The position numbers were made by a program, and so were the translations under genes. From contig CANRZW010000009.1 of NCBI GenBank assembly GCA_947644545.1, positions 40,201 to 104,200 on the forward strand: a stretch of 64,000 nt of DNA, read 5' to 3'. Every line of letters begins with the position of its first letter. The first letter of the stretch is position 1. Positions 42,773 to 51,764 of this stretch are shown piece by piece. This DNA is from an uncultured Lachnospiraceae bacterium. Lineage in GTDB: Bacteria > Bacillota > Clostridia > Lachnospirales > Lachnospiraceae. The notes below the pieces were generated by a model that made no database searches, was not told where the DNA came from, and worked only from the letters and a program-made list of their open reading frames with translations.

Positions 42773-44185
42773 TTATATTCCAAGTACGAGCGTCGCGATC
42801 CTGAAATAGATCAGCAGCGAGATCGCATCCACGATCGTGGTGATGAACGGGCTTGCCATGACTGCCGGATCCATGCCGATCTTCTTGGCCAGCATCGGCA
42901 GTGTGGAACCTACCACTTTGGCGACGATCACCGCCATCAGCAGCGTCACACAGACTACGAAGGCTACCGACATCCCCACCCGGTCAAACGCAAGCAGCTT
43001 CACGAAATTACAACATGCCAGCGTCAAACCGCAAAGCGCTGCCGTCCGGATCTCCTTCCAGACCACTTTCGTCCAATCGCCAAACGCGATCTCATCCAGC
43101 GACAGTCCGCGGATAATGATAGCGCTCGCCTGTCCGCCTGCATTACCGCCGGTATCCATCAGCATCGGAATAAAAGCCGTCAGGACCACATACCTGCTTA
43201 ACGCACTCTCGAACGAGGTGATGATGCTGCCCGTAAAGGTGGCGGATATCATCAACAATAACAGCCAGGGAATCCTTTTCTTAAAAGCCTCAATGACGGA
43301 CATTCTCAGATATGGCTTATCAGAGGGCATCACAGCCGCCATCTTCTCGATATCTTCCGTAGTTTCCTCTTCCAGAATATCCACTACATCATCCATGGTA
43401 ATAATACCGATCAGCCTGTCCTCATTATCCACCACCGGCATGGCCGTAAACTCGTACTTCTTGAACATTCTGGCGACTTCTTCCTGATCCATCAGCGTGT
43501 GCAAAGATACCACGCTTCTGTGCATGATATCCCCGATCACGGCATCCGGATCGCTCAAAAGCAGATAGCGGAGGCCGACGGTTCCCACCAGGGTCCGCTT
43601 ATTATCCAGCACATAACAGATATTGATCGTCTCACTGTCCAGTCCCACTTTGCGGATCCGCTCGATCGCCTGCGTTACCGTATAGTGTTCCTTCAGATCC
43701 ACATACTCCACCGTCATGATGCTGCCGGCCGAATCTTCCGGATAGCGCATCAGATGGTTGATCGCCTGTCTGGTCTCCGGATCCGTGTTGGCGATCAGCC
43801 TCTTTACAATATTCGCCGGCATCTCTTCCATCAGTTCCTTGGCATCATCCGACATCATATTGTTGATGATGTTGGCTGCATCCTTATCGGACAGCGATAT
43901 GATCACGGACTGCTGAAACTCGATCTCCAGATAGGAAAAGACATCCGCCGCAATGTCCTTGGGAAGGATCCTGAATACCTTGACGATCTCCTCTCCGTCC
44001 ATATCTTCCAGATAGTCCGCGATATCCGCATCGTTTAATTCCTGCACCACCTGTCTTAACCTGGTATACTGCCCCTTCTGCAGAAGCTCCCGTATATCCT
44101 CCGCCCCGAAATCCTCATAATTCTCAAACACTTCTTTCTCCCGGATTTCTGCCGCTTCTCTCAGTTCTTCTCTGTTCACGCTCAT
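42773..44185 (-). CDS. mgtE: Magnesium transporter MgtE
   Basis: About 470 residues. The N-terminal superhelical domain (ELNDADIADYLEDM, RILPKDIAADVFSYLE), two CBS domains (SAGSIMTVEYVDL, MDDVVDILEEETTED) and five C-terminal membrane helices (PWLLLLMISATFTGS, FIPMLMDTGGNAGGQAS) give the full MgtE layout; the GGNAGGQAS segment lines the channel. The N and CBS domains sense cytoplasmic Mg2+ and gate the pore. The ATG at 44185 with AAAGGCGG upstream is preferred over an adjacent GTG. No M-box leader is seen. Confidence 0.96.
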   Translation of the reverse strand: MSVNREELREAAEIREKEVFENYEDFGAEDIRELLQKGQYTRLRQVVQELNDADIADYLEDMDGEEIVKVFRILPKDIAADVFSYLEIEFQQSVIISLSDKDAANIINNMMSDDAKELMEEMPANIVKRLIANTDPETRQAINHLMRYPEDSAGSIMTVEYVDLKEHYTVTQAIERIRKVGLDSETINICYVLDNKRTLVGTVGLRYLLLSDPDAVIGDIMHRSVVSLHTLMDQEEVARMFKKYEFTAMPVVDNEDRLIGIITMDDVVDILEEETTEDIEKMAAVMPSDKPYLRMSVIEAFKKRIPWLLLLMISATFTGSIITSFESALSRYVVLTAFIPMLMDTGGNAGGQASAIIIRGLSLDEIAFGDWTKVVWKEIRTAALCGLTLACCNFVKLLAFDRVGMSVAFVVCVTLLMAVIVAKVVGSTLPMLAKKIGMDPAVMASPFITTIVDAISLLIYFRIATLVLGI

Positions 44186-44298
44186 GTTCACCCGCCTTTC
44201 TGCAGCCGTCTGTTACCATCCGAATCCATCTGTTCATGATGCCATGACCATGGCCAAAGAAGAGAGACTGCATTATGCCTCTAAGTGACTTCCTGCCT

Positions 44299-44937
44299 CT
44301 ATGACAGAAAGTACAATGCTTCCGAAACCGTGATCTGTGCCCTGCCTGCCGTGGCCTCCGTCACCTCATGCACTATGGCCTCCTTATCCTCATATGGAAT
44401 TCTGATCTTCACACTCACCTGCTCTGTATAGTCAGCCTCCACGGGAATTCCCCGCTGCCCTAACAGATATTGTATCTTACCGATACCGTTATAATCCGTA
44501 ATCAAGTCAATTTCATACCCGTACTGCATCGTGCGCACGTCACTGGCTGCCAGTCCGGCCTGTGCCGCCTTCGTATAGGCACGCACCAATCCGCCCGTTC
44601 CCAGCAGCACACCGCCGAAATATCGGGTCACTACTACTACCAGATCCCTGATCCCGGAATTCAAAAGCACTTCAAGAATCGGACGTCCCGCGGTTCCCGC
44701 CGGCTCTCCATCATCCGAAAACCTTACCGTCTGCGCCTTCTCTCCCAGCACATAAGCATAGCAGTTATGTCTCGCATCCCAGAACTGTTTCTTCCTGGCC
44801 TCAATAAACGCAAGAGCCTCCTCCTCTGTCGCAACAGCCGCAACATGCGCAATAAACCGGGACTTCTTCTCCTCTATCTCACCTGTGCCCCCGTAAGCTA
44901 TGATCTTATACGGTTCCAATCGTTGTTCAGATCCCAT
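44299..44937 (-). CDS. YigZ/IMPACT family protein
   Basis: About 212 residues. The UPF0029 core is clear: EEKKSRFIAHVA near the start, FWDARHNCYAYVLG, RFSDDGEPAGTAGRPILE, and VVVTRYFGGVLLGTGGLVRAYT. A ferredoxin-like C-terminal domain follows. The family is linked to translation regulation in eukaryotes (IMPACT); the bacterial role is unclear. The ATG at 44937 is used; a GTG at 44952 is also in frame. Confidence 0.93.
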   Translation of the reverse strand: MGSEQRLEPYKIIAYGGTGEIEEKKSRFIAHVAAVATEEEALAFIEARKKQFWDARHNCYAYVLGEKAQTVRFSDDGEPAGTAGRPILEVLLNSGIRDLVVVVTRYFGGVLLGTGGLVRAYTKAAQAGLAASDVRTMQYGYEIDLITDYNGIGKIQYLLGQRGIPVEADYTEQVSVKIRIPYEDKEAIVHEVTEATAGRAQITVSEALYFLS

Positions 44938-45078
44938 TGCTGTAAGAATCACTCCCTTCTATGCTCTGCCCTTCTACGGCACGCGCAGATACTCTTTGTA
45001 TTATCGCATCTTGAGGAAATACCGTCAAGCACTGATCGGCAGAGACGGTGAAGCCTAAGCAGGCTGTCAGGCTGCCAG

Positions 45079-45125
45079 ACTGTCAAACTGTCAAACTGTC
45101 AAACTGTCAAACTGTCAAACTGTCA
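45079..45125. repeat. 8-bp tandem repeat (ACTGTCAA x about 5.9)
   Basis: Five exact copies of ACTGTCAA plus a partial one, with decayed copies (GGCTGTCA) just before. It lies in the 374-base gap (44938-45311) between yigZ and the PBP gene, about 140 bases upstream of the PBP TATAAT at 45219-45224. Exact short repeats can change length by slippage. Confidence 0.9.
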
Positions 45126-45218
45126 GGATCAGCATACGGCAAAAGTATAAAAATGTATAGAATTGTGAACAATTCTTAATATAAAATGAAAATCCTTTAT
45201 TTGCCAGAAGATCTTTGC

Positions 45219-45224
45219 TATAAT
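45219..45224 (+). promoter_or_regulatory. -10 element of the PBP gene promoter
   Basis: TATAAT with only a weak -35 upstream (TTTATT at 17 bases). It lies 88 bases before the PBP ATG. Confidence 0.55.
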
Positions 45225-45311
45225 GTATAAGGGTATTTGTGCCTTACCATTTTGTATTTTATCAGCAAAAATGACCATATGAGGGGGCATATAAACCTAA
45301 GGAGGAGTATC

Positions 45312-48056
45312 ATGAATTATGGAAAGAAGGGTGTCCGTAAGAGACAGCAGACACTCCACTCTAAATCAACCAAATGGGGAAAGAAGATCGGCTTTACTTT
45401 CGTACAGCTGTGCCTGCTTGCCTTCATCGCCATCGCGATCATCGGCGCCAGCGCAGGAATCGGCGTTTTCAAAGGAGTGCTTGCCAGCGCTCCCGACATG
45501 AGCAATATCGATGTAACGCCCACCGGTTTCTCAACCTTTGTGTATGATATCGAGAACAACCAGACGGCCAAACTGGTATCCACTGATTCCAACCGTATCC
45601 CGGTCACCATCGACATGGTTCCCAAGGATCTGCAGAATGCTTTTGTAGCGATCGAGGATGCCCGCTTTTATACCCACAACGGTATTGATATCAAAGGTAT
45701 TGTCCGTGCGGGCGTGATCGGTTTCCAGAATATCCTGAAAGGCGGCAGCTTCACCGAAGGTGCCAGCACGATCACACAGCAGCTGCTTAAGAACAATGTC
45801 TTCACGGACTGGACGGCGGAGGACTCTTTTGCCGACAGACTGAAACGTAAGATTCAGGAACAGTACCTTGCCCTCGAACTGGAAAAGGTAATGGATAAGG
45901 ATACCATCCTGATTAACTATATGAACTCGATCAACCTGGGACAGAACACGCTGGGCGTCCAGGCTGCTTCCATGCGCTATTTCAACAAATCGGTCAGTGA
46001 CTTAAACCTGTCGGAATGCGCAGTCATAGCAGGAATCACACAGAATCCCTCCCGCTACAATCCCATCACCCATCCCGAGGAAAACGCGAAGCGCCGGGAG
46101 AAAGTGCTCAAGGAGATGGTGGAGCAGGGTTTTATCAGTCAGGAGCAGCGGGACGCTGCGCTGGCAGACGATGTCTATTCCCGTATTCAGATCGCAGATT
46201 CCGAGAACGAAGATTCTACCGTCAATACATATTTCGTAGATGCACTGACGGATGACATCTTAGAAGATCTGATCGCTGCCGGTTACAACGAAACACAGGC
46301 ATATACCCTGCTCTACAGCGGCGGCCTGAAGATCTATTCCACACAGGATCCCAAGATCCAGAAGATCTGTGACGAAGCGTTCGCAGACGAAAGCAATTTC
46401 CCTGCCAATACAAAATGGTATCTGAATTACGAATTGACGATCGAGAAAAGCAACGGTGATAAGGAAAATCACAGTACGGAAATGTTCCGCACCTACTGGC
46501 GGGAGAACCGTTCTTCCAACTATAATCTGATTTACACTTCTCAGGAAGAAGCTTATCAGGATATCGAATTATATAAGGAAGCGATCATGGCTTCCGGCGA
46601 CAAAGTATTGGGGGAGAACGTTAACCTGACGACACAGCCCCAGGTGTCTCTGGTCGTAGCCGATCAGAGCACAGGATATGTTGTGGCCATGGAGGGCGGC
46701 CGGGGCGCCAAGCTGGGCAGCCGTACCCTGAACCGTGCGACTGATACCGCAAGACAGCCCGGTTCTACCTTTAAGGTCGTTTCCACTTACGCACCGGCTC
46801 TTGACAGCGCCGGTCTGACACTGGCCACAGTCATGAACGATGCGCCTTTTAACTACGCGGACGGACGACCGGTGGCCAACTGGTACGGGGAAGCCTACAG
46901 AGGCCTGTCCTCTCTCAGGACAGGAATCGCACAGTCCATGAACATTGTCGCTGTCAAGACGCTGACTCAGATCACCCCCAGGCTCGGTTATGATTATCTG
47001 ACAAACTTTGGCTTTACCACCCTGGAGGAAAACAAGGAGATCAACGGCAAGATCTATTCCGATATCCAACAGGCGCTCGCTCTGGGCGGCATCACCAACG
47101 GTGTTACCAATGAAGAGCTGAATGCCGCTTACGCCTGCATCGCAAACGGCGGCACCTATATCAAGCCCAAGCTCTATACAAGGGTTGTTGACCACGATGG
47201 AAATATTATTCTGGATAATACGACACCGCAGTCCAGGCAGGTTATCAAGGAGACTACCGCTTTCCTTCTGACAGACGCCATGGTGGATGTTGTCACCAGC
47301 GGTACAGGCGGTTCCGTTAATTTCGGCGGTATGGCCATCGCCGGAAAGACCGGTACTACATCCGATTACAACGACGTCTGGTTTTCAGGCTATACACCAT
47401 ACTATACGGCCACAACCTGGGCCGGGTTCGACAACAATGTCAAACTGTCCGGTGATGAAAAGAATCTGGCTAAGAAGCTCTGGCGCACCGTAATGGCCAA
47501 GATCCATGAAGAGCTGCCAAGCCAGTCCTTCTCGGTTCCCTCCGGTATCGTGACTGCAACAGTCTGCGCCCGCTCCGGGAAACTGCCGATAGAAGGCCTG
47601 TGCAGCGGTACCATGCGCACAGAATATTTCGCCGAGGGCACTGTGCCTACGGCAACCTGTGATGTACATTATTCCGGTCAGATCTGTCAGTACTGCAGTC
47701 TGCCGGCTTACGAGACCTGTCCGTTCAAATCAGAAGGTGTCCTGGAACTGACGCCGGTAGAGGACATCTCGCTCCAGAGTGGTTCTTCCTCCGCCTCGGG
47801 ACAGCCGGCTCCGCCTCCACAACCTGCGGAGACCACGGCGGAAGACGGAAGTGTCATCCCGGCGCCGTCCACTCCCATGAATATGTGTCCGCACAGCCCT
47901 GAGTTTTTTGCGAATCCTGACTGGGAAGCTGTCGTCAACGGGCAGCGGGCCGAAATGGAACAGCGGGCTCTTGCCGCGCAGCAGGAGGCGCTTGCCCAGC
48001 AGCAGCAACAGCAGCAGGAGGCGGCTCCGCCGCCGGAACAGACACCGGGCCAATAG
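45312..48056 (+). CDS. Class A penicillin-binding protein (PBP1a type)
   Basis: About 914 residues. A short basic cytoplasmic part and one membrane helix (FTFVQLCLLAFIAIAIIGA) lead to the GT51 glycosyltransferase domain (IEDARFYTHNGID, EGASTITQQLLKN, LGVQAASMRYFNKS) and the transpeptidase domain with the three active motifs STFK (in RQPGSTFKVVS), SMN and KTGT. It polymerises and cross-links peptidoglycan outside the membrane. A cysteine-bearing segment (CQYC, CPF) and a Gln/Pro-rich tail follow. GGAGGAG decides the ATG at 45312. Confidence 0.96.
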   Translation: MNYGKKGVRKRQQTLHSKSTKWGKKIGFTFVQLCLLAFIAIAIIGASAGIGVFKGVLASAPDMSNIDVTPTGFSTFVYDIENNQTAKLVSTDSNRIPVTIDMVPKDLQNAFVAIEDARFYTHNGIDIKGIVRAGVIGFQNILKGGSFTEGASTITQQLLKNNVFTDWTAEDSFADRLKRKIQEQYLALELEKVMDKDTILINYMNSINLGQNTLGVQAASMRYFNKSVSDLNLSECAVIAGITQNPSRYNPITHPEENAKRREKVLKEMVEQGFISQEQRDAALADDVYSRIQIADSENEDSTVNTYFVDALTDDILEDLIAAGYNETQAYTLLYSGGLKIYSTQDPKIQKICDEAFADESNFPANTKWYLNYELTIEKSNGDKENHSTEMFRTYWRENRSSNYNLIYTSQEEAYQDIELYKEAIMASGDKVLGENVNLTTQPQVSLVVADQSTGYVVAMEGGRGAKLGSRTLNRATDTARQPGSTFKVVSTYAPALDSAGLTLATVMNDAPFNYADGRPVANWYGEAYRGLSSLRTGIAQSMNIVAVKTLTQITPRLGYDYLTNFGFTTLEENKEINGKIYSDIQQALALGGITNGVTNEELNAAYACIANGGTYIKPKLYTRVVDHDGNIILDNTTPQSRQVIKETTAFLLTDAMVDVVTSGTGGSVNFGGMAIAGKTGTTSDYNDVWFSGYTPYYTATTWAGFDNNVKLSGDEKNLAKKLWRTVMAKIHEELPSQSFSVPSGIVTATVCARSGKLPIEGLCSGTMRTEYFAEGTVPTATCDVHYSGQICQYCSLPAYETCPFKSEGVLELTPVEDISLQSGSSSASGQPAPPPQPAETTAEDGSVIPAPSTPMNMCPHSPEFFANPDWEAVVNGQRAEMEQRALAAQQEALAQQQQQQQEAAPPPEQTPGQ

Positions 48057-48107
48057 CTTATAGGCAACGGTTCTAAAAAGATTAAATGCTATCAGCATGA
48101 TCAACAG

Positions 48108-48143
48108 ACCCCCGCAGATCAGTCAATGATCGGCGGGGGCTTA
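48108..48143 (+). terminator. Terminator after the PBP gene
   Basis: CCCCCGC pairs with GCGGGGG and GATCA with TGATC inside, followed by TTATTTT. Confidence 0.85.
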
Positions 48144-48212
48144 TTTTGCCCGTTCCACGCTTTTCCGGCTTTCCGGCGAAAGCGCCGACTGAATATAGAA
48201 ACTGTCCATCCC

Positions 48213-49073
48213 CTATTCATCCAACATCAGTTTTCCCGCTTTTGCTTTCACTTTTAATCGAGCAAGTTGTTCTTTTTCAACCTGTTGAATGCTTTTTTCT
48301 GGTATCGGCAAATCTTCCGGCAGTGTACCACCTATTTTCTCAATAGCGCCTCTCACTTCTTGCCCAACCTTATAATGAGTAGACGTCGCTGCCTTTGCAC
48401 CAGTAATCTCATCCTTCCGTAGTTTTTCTTCCGTCTGTGATATTCTGAACAAATTAGCAATAAGCTCCGTACTCCCCATATAATCAAGAATTTTTTGCCC
48501 TACTTCCAAACCTTTTCTCTTGTGTATATCGTCAACATCCAGTCCACCATATAGTCCCATGTACCCGGCGTTTTGGAAAATCGCAAATTCTTCACTTGTA
48601 ATAACTCCTGCGTCATGTGCTGTTTCTGCAAGAAGTTGATTCCACTGTTTAATATCTCCACGCACTACTAAACGTCTTCTGTCTTCGTCCAATTCATTAA
48701 AATGATCTGCCACTTCCTGCCGATATGTTTGAATAGCAAAATATGTCTGGCCTAAAGCTATCACTTCTTTTCGTGGATCACCGTTCTGTACAATCAAATA
48801 ACAAGCATAACGAGTAAGCTCATAATCCTTAACCGGCTTACTCGTTGCACCGGCACTTACGATTTTCCTAACCTCAGGAAAATCGTCCGCAATAATGTGA
48901 CCGCTGTTTTCACAAGCAATCATGGCACGCTTAATTACTTTATGAAAATTTTCCCATTTATTGTACTCTAACGCTGGTGCAAGTTCTCTAGCTAACCAGA
49001 ATTCACTACCGTCATTTCTAATATGCTTTATATCTTCAAATTTTTTGTACTCTATAGCTCCTAATTGACTCAT
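48213..49073 (-). CDS. dinD: DNA damage-inducible protein D (DinD-like)
   Basis: A 286-residue protein. The N-terminal BRO-like domain (FEDIKHIRNDGSEFWLAREL by span, LEYNKWENFHKVIKRA) and the conserved DinD body (YELTRYACYLIVQNGDPRKEVIALGQTYFA by span, VGQEVRGAIEKIGGTLPEDLP) identify it. In E. coli DinD is SOS-regulated and inhibits RecA filaments. Codon use is more AT-rich than in neighbouring genes and it is next to another AT-rich gene, so horizontal gain is likely. AGGGAG precedes the ATG. No clear LexA box was found. Confidence 0.92.
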   Translation of the reverse strand: MSQLGAIEYKKFEDIKHIRNDGSEFWLARELAPALEYNKWENFHKVIKRAMIACENSGHIIADDFPEVRKIVSAGATSKPVKDYELTRYACYLIVQNGDPRKEVIALGQTYFAIQTYRQEVADHFNELDEDRRRLVVRGDIKQWNQLLAETAHDAGVITSEEFAIFQNAGYMGLYGGLDVDDIHKRKGLEVGQKILDYMGSTELIANLFRISQTEEKLRKDEITGAKAATSTHYKVGQEVRGAIEKIGGTLPEDLPIPEKSIQQVEKEQLARLKVKAKAGKLMLDE

Positions 49074-49106
49074 TGCAAACTCCCTATTTTTCTTTTTTCA
49101 AATTAT

Positions 49107-49298
49107 TTAAACTAATATGTCTACAAAACAAATTAACATCTGCAGCCTACCACTCTCTTTGAGAAAATCATATTCATCTCTAATATAACTTAATATTGAT
49201 AAAAATCTTTGTGTATTATTATAATCTGGAAATAGCAAATATATAAAACAAGAAATCAAAAAACTAAAACCATTTCCATTAAATAAGCAACTATAGTT
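49107..49298 (-). pseudogene. Possible coding remnant between dinD and the YbjQ-like gene
   Basis: The minus strand is open for about 64 codons with protein-like content (YIRDEYDFLKESGRLQML), but there is no start codon with a ribosome site; a TTG inside would give about 50 residues. The rest of the 259-base gap is AT-rich without clear signals. It may be a decayed gene of the accessory patch or chance. Confidence 0.25.
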
Positions 49299-49332
49299 CT
49301 ATTTTTTTCACAGTTACATATCAACTCTATAA

Positions 49333-49920
49333 TCACATTTCTTCTATAATTACAGAGGTACCATTGGCAATCACGCCGATCATATTATAACTAAACATAA
49401 TATAATCAAAATCTACTCCTATAATTGCATTTCCCCCTGATAATACTGATTTTTCAATTAGGCGTTCCTTTGCAGCATTTTTGGCCTTTTCCAATTTGTC
49501 TGAAAAAAAGTTTGCTTCCATTCCAAAAAAGTCTGAGAAAGAAGCAGAAAACTCTGACAAAAAGCCGGTGCCCAGTACCACTTGTCCGCTAATTACTCCT
49601 TTATAATCTACAATTCTATACCCTTCAAAACTGTAACCCGTCGTAAGCATATGCGATTTCAATTTATATTTCATATTATTCTGCTCGGAAACGCATTCCC
49701 TATATTCCCTCGTTTTCCATAATTCATCATTAAAGTCAGGATTATTCACTTTATATTTCTCACGTGCAAAATCTATCATTTTACTTAATTCGTATTTGTC
49801 AATTGCCTTTACTTCTCCGTCATCAAATAGTACGTCTGTACTACCACAGCAATAATCACATTCTATTCCCTGAACGTCGGATTCAAAATAATGTCCGCAT
49901 GTTTTACAACATAATATCAT
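49333..49920 (-). CDS. YbjQ/UPF0145-like protein with N-terminal zinc ribbon
   Basis: A 195-residue protein. The N-terminus has two zinc-ribbon pairs (CKTC near residue 5, CDYC near 21). The C-terminal 105 residues match the YbjQ heavy-metal-binding-like family: GYRIVDYKGVISGQVVLG, LEKAKNAAKERLIEKS, GGNAIIGVDFDY. The family forms pentamers; function is unknown. The gene is AT-rich like dinD. GGAGGAAGCTT precedes the ATG. Confidence 0.83.
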   Translation of the reverse strand: MILCCKTCGHYFESDVQGIECDYCCGSTDVLFDDGEVKAIDKYELSKMIDFAREKYKVNNPDFNDELWKTREYRECVSEQNNMKYKLKSHMLTTGYSFEGYRIVDYKGVISGQVVLGTGFLSEFSASFSDFFGMEANFFSDKLEKAKNAAKERLIEKSVLSGGNAIIGVDFDYIMFSYNMIGVIANGTSVIIEEM

Positions 49921-50105
49921 AAGCTTCCTCCAAAACAGTTTTTGTCTTAATTATACACATAAACATCAAATTAAACTATTCCTATTTTACTACATCCAGA
50001 AAGGTGTTGTATATGCTGGAGCACAGCAATCTAAATACCACTTCGAGATATCACTACAACCCTTTGCGACAGAAAAAACGATAGAAAAAATGAAGTTTAT
50101 GACGC

Positions 50106-50135
50106 TTGACAAGATGGAAATGCCTGTGCTATACT
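50106..50135 (+). promoter_or_regulatory. Promoter of tRNA-Thr
   Basis: TTGACA, 18 bases and TATACT, about 38 bases before the tRNA. Confidence 0.78.
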
Positions 50136-50172
50136 ATACAACGGTGATTGCAAGAATGATCATCATTGCTAT

Positions 50173-50245
50173 GCTGCTGTAGCACAGTCGGTAGTGCGTC
50201 GCATTGGTAGTGCGGAGGTCACGGGTCCGATTCCCGTCAGCAGCT
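50173..50245 (+). tRNA. tRNA-Thr (anticodon GGT)
   Basis: The acceptor stem GCTGCTG pairs with CAGCAGC, the D stem is GCAC/GTGC, and the anticodon stem CGCA/TGCG holds the loop TTGGTAG with anticodon GGT, reading ACC and ACU threonine codons. The T stem is ACGGG/CCCGT. The T loop reads TCCGATT, with C at the position that is normally T55. CCA is not encoded. Confidence 0.93.
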
Positions 50246-50252
50246 GCTTTTA

Positions 50253-50296
50253 AAAAGCGGAAACCTTGATTATCCAGGGTTTCCGCTTTTATTTTT
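50253..50296 (+). terminator. Terminator after tRNA-Thr
   Basis: AAAAGCGGAAACC pairs with GGTTTCCGCTTTT, followed by ATTTTT. It also faces the end of the convergent DUF4956 gene. Confidence 0.88.
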
Positions 50297-50307
50297 CCTC
50301 TATTTAC

Positions 50308-50994
50308 TTACTGGTTGATCTCATCATCCTGTCTGACAATACTGATGTTTATCACACCTTTGATCTCCGCCATGTTTTTCTGCAAGGAACCATTCGACTG
50401 CTCCGAACGCCTCATCGCTTTGTCGGAAACTTCATAGATATATTCACTGGCGTCCTCCTCCAGAGAGACGTTATGTACACGCAGCAAGGCGCGCCCTGCA
50501 TACAGCTCTTCCATCCTCCGCTCAATCTCTTCCTGCGCTTCACTGCTGCCGTTGATCATGACCATGATCCGATCATTATTACGCACAAAGCCAAACAGAA
50601 GAAGAAAAGCAAAAATAACGGCCGATCCGATCGCCGCGATCATATAATCAGACACGCCGCAGCAGATCCCCACTGCTATCGCCCAGAAAATATAAGCCGT
50701 ATCTCTCGGATCCTTGATCGCCGTACGAAACCTGACGATTGACAGTGCCCCCACCATACCGAGCGACAGTGCAATATTATTGCCGATTACATTCATTACC
50801 AGCGTCGAAATGAGTGTCAACATGATAAGCGATACATTAAATCGTTCACTATATACAGCGCCCGAATGGGATACCCTATATGAAATATAGATCAGACATG
50901 CCAGAATCGCCGCTGCTGCAAAATTAAGGATCATCTCTTCTAATGTCAGACCCTCCGTCGTATTTACCAGGCTTTCATACAATAGTTCTTTCAT
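50308..50994 (-). CDS. DUF4956 membrane protein, copy 2
   Basis: A 228-residue paralogue of the protein at 6423-7088, with the same signature ALSLGMVGALSIVRFRTAIKDPRD between membrane segments (LNFAAAAILACLIYIS, ALSLMLTLISTLVMNVIG-like, YIFWAIAVGICCGV, AIGSAVIFAFLLLFGFV) and a soluble tail with YEVSDKAM. It follows the second VTC gene, and the order VTC-DUF4956 is the same as in the pel operon. AGAGGACATAAG precedes the ATG. Function unknown; probably acts with the VTC protein at the membrane. Confidence 0.88.
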   Translation of the reverse strand: MKELLYESLVNTTEGLTLEEMILNFAAAAILACLIYISYRVSHSGAVYSERFNVSLIMLTLISTLVMNVIGNNIALSLGMVGALSIVRFRTAIKDPRDTAYIFWAIAVGICCGVSDYMIAAIGSAVIFAFLLLFGFVRNNDRIMVMINGSSEAQEEIERRMEELYAGRALLRVHNVSLEEDASEYIYEVSDKAMRRSEQSNGSLQKNMAEIKGVINISIVRQDDEINQ

Positions 50995-51017
50995 CTTATG
51001 TCCTCTCTTTCTCTGTC

Positions 51018-51764
51018 CTAACTCTTGGTGATCAACCGTGAACGGCAGTACTTGCTGCTTGACACGGACATTCTCTCGGAACAGTTCAATTCATTTTTGA
51101 TATGTGTCAACAAAAAACCGCTGAATTTTACTTCCATTGTGTTTTCCATTGCCCCGCTGACGGGATACAGCATCAGATGGTTGTCAAAAATATTATAATT
51201 GCCCTCTCCCGAGCGCAGCCTCATATCAAACGTAACCCTTGTATCATTATGCTCCAGATAATATGCCAGCCTGTCATACTCCACGACGCATTTCGGGCGA
51301 TAGCATTTCCGTGTCATAAACATATAGAGCCATAGCGCCAGCTCTTCCTGACGGTTCCTTAAGATTTCGTACCGTCCACAGATCATCTGCTGTGCTTCTT
51401 CTCTGCTCAAAAGAAGGGACCGCTTTCTCTGTGCAGACCCTTTTTTCTGCTTTAATTCCAGTTTCGCACTCCCCTGTTCCGCATCATAAATGCGGAGGCG
51501 TATTTTCTGCCGCTCGTTGTATCCTCCGGCTTTATCTTCATAATCGGTGTCAAAAGGCGTATCAAAGTACAACGAGCGAACCTTATAGCCATTCTTTCCG
51601 TTATGAGGATCACTCTTCATCAACAACGCCAGCCGCTGCTTTAATCGTGAAATCTCATAAGGATCCACCTTATATTTCAGTTCTTTTCTGCTTACATCCA
51701 GCATACCGGATCTCTTCCTCCCGTATCCCTCCACCCGCAGGCTTCTTCCTGCCCTGTTACTCAT
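51018..51764 (-). CDS. VTC (polyphosphate-polymerase-like) domain protein, copy 2
   Basis: A 248-residue VTC-domain protein, paralogous to 7085-7807. Visible tunnel residues are RKELKYKVDPYEI, RQKIRLRIYD, KLELKQKKGSAQRKRS, CVVEYDRLAY and MEVKFSGFLLTHI. The ATG at 51764 overlaps the sigH stop in a TAATG, which suggests coupling; a later ATG at 51704 has GGGAGG 12 bases upstream and could be the real start. It pairs with the DUF4956 gene that follows. CotH is not present in this second cluster. Confidence 0.87.
   Translation of the reverse strand: MSNRAGRSLRVEGYGRKRSGMLDVSRKELKYKVDPYEISRLKQRLALLMKSDPHNGKNGYKVRSLYFDTPFDTDYEDKAGGYNERQKIRLRIYDAEQGSAKLELKQKKGSAQRKRSLLLSREEAQQMICGRYEILRNRQEELALWLYMFMTRKCYRPKCVVEYDRLAYYLEHNDTRVTFDMRLRSGEGNYNIFDNHLMLYPVSGAMENTMEVKFSGFLLTHIKNELNCSERMSVSSSKYCRSRLITKS

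Noticed and set aside
50013..50084. Plus-strand ORF of 23 codons with AAAGGTG upstream, and an overlapping start-less frame through the tRNA promoter
   Set aside because: Too short and unconserved as far as I can tell; the tRNA promoter lies in the longer frame. Kept only as a hint of decayed DNA.
50173..50245. tRNA-Thr as an integration site for an island
   Set aside because: No integrase and no direct repeat of the tRNA 3' end were found on either side.
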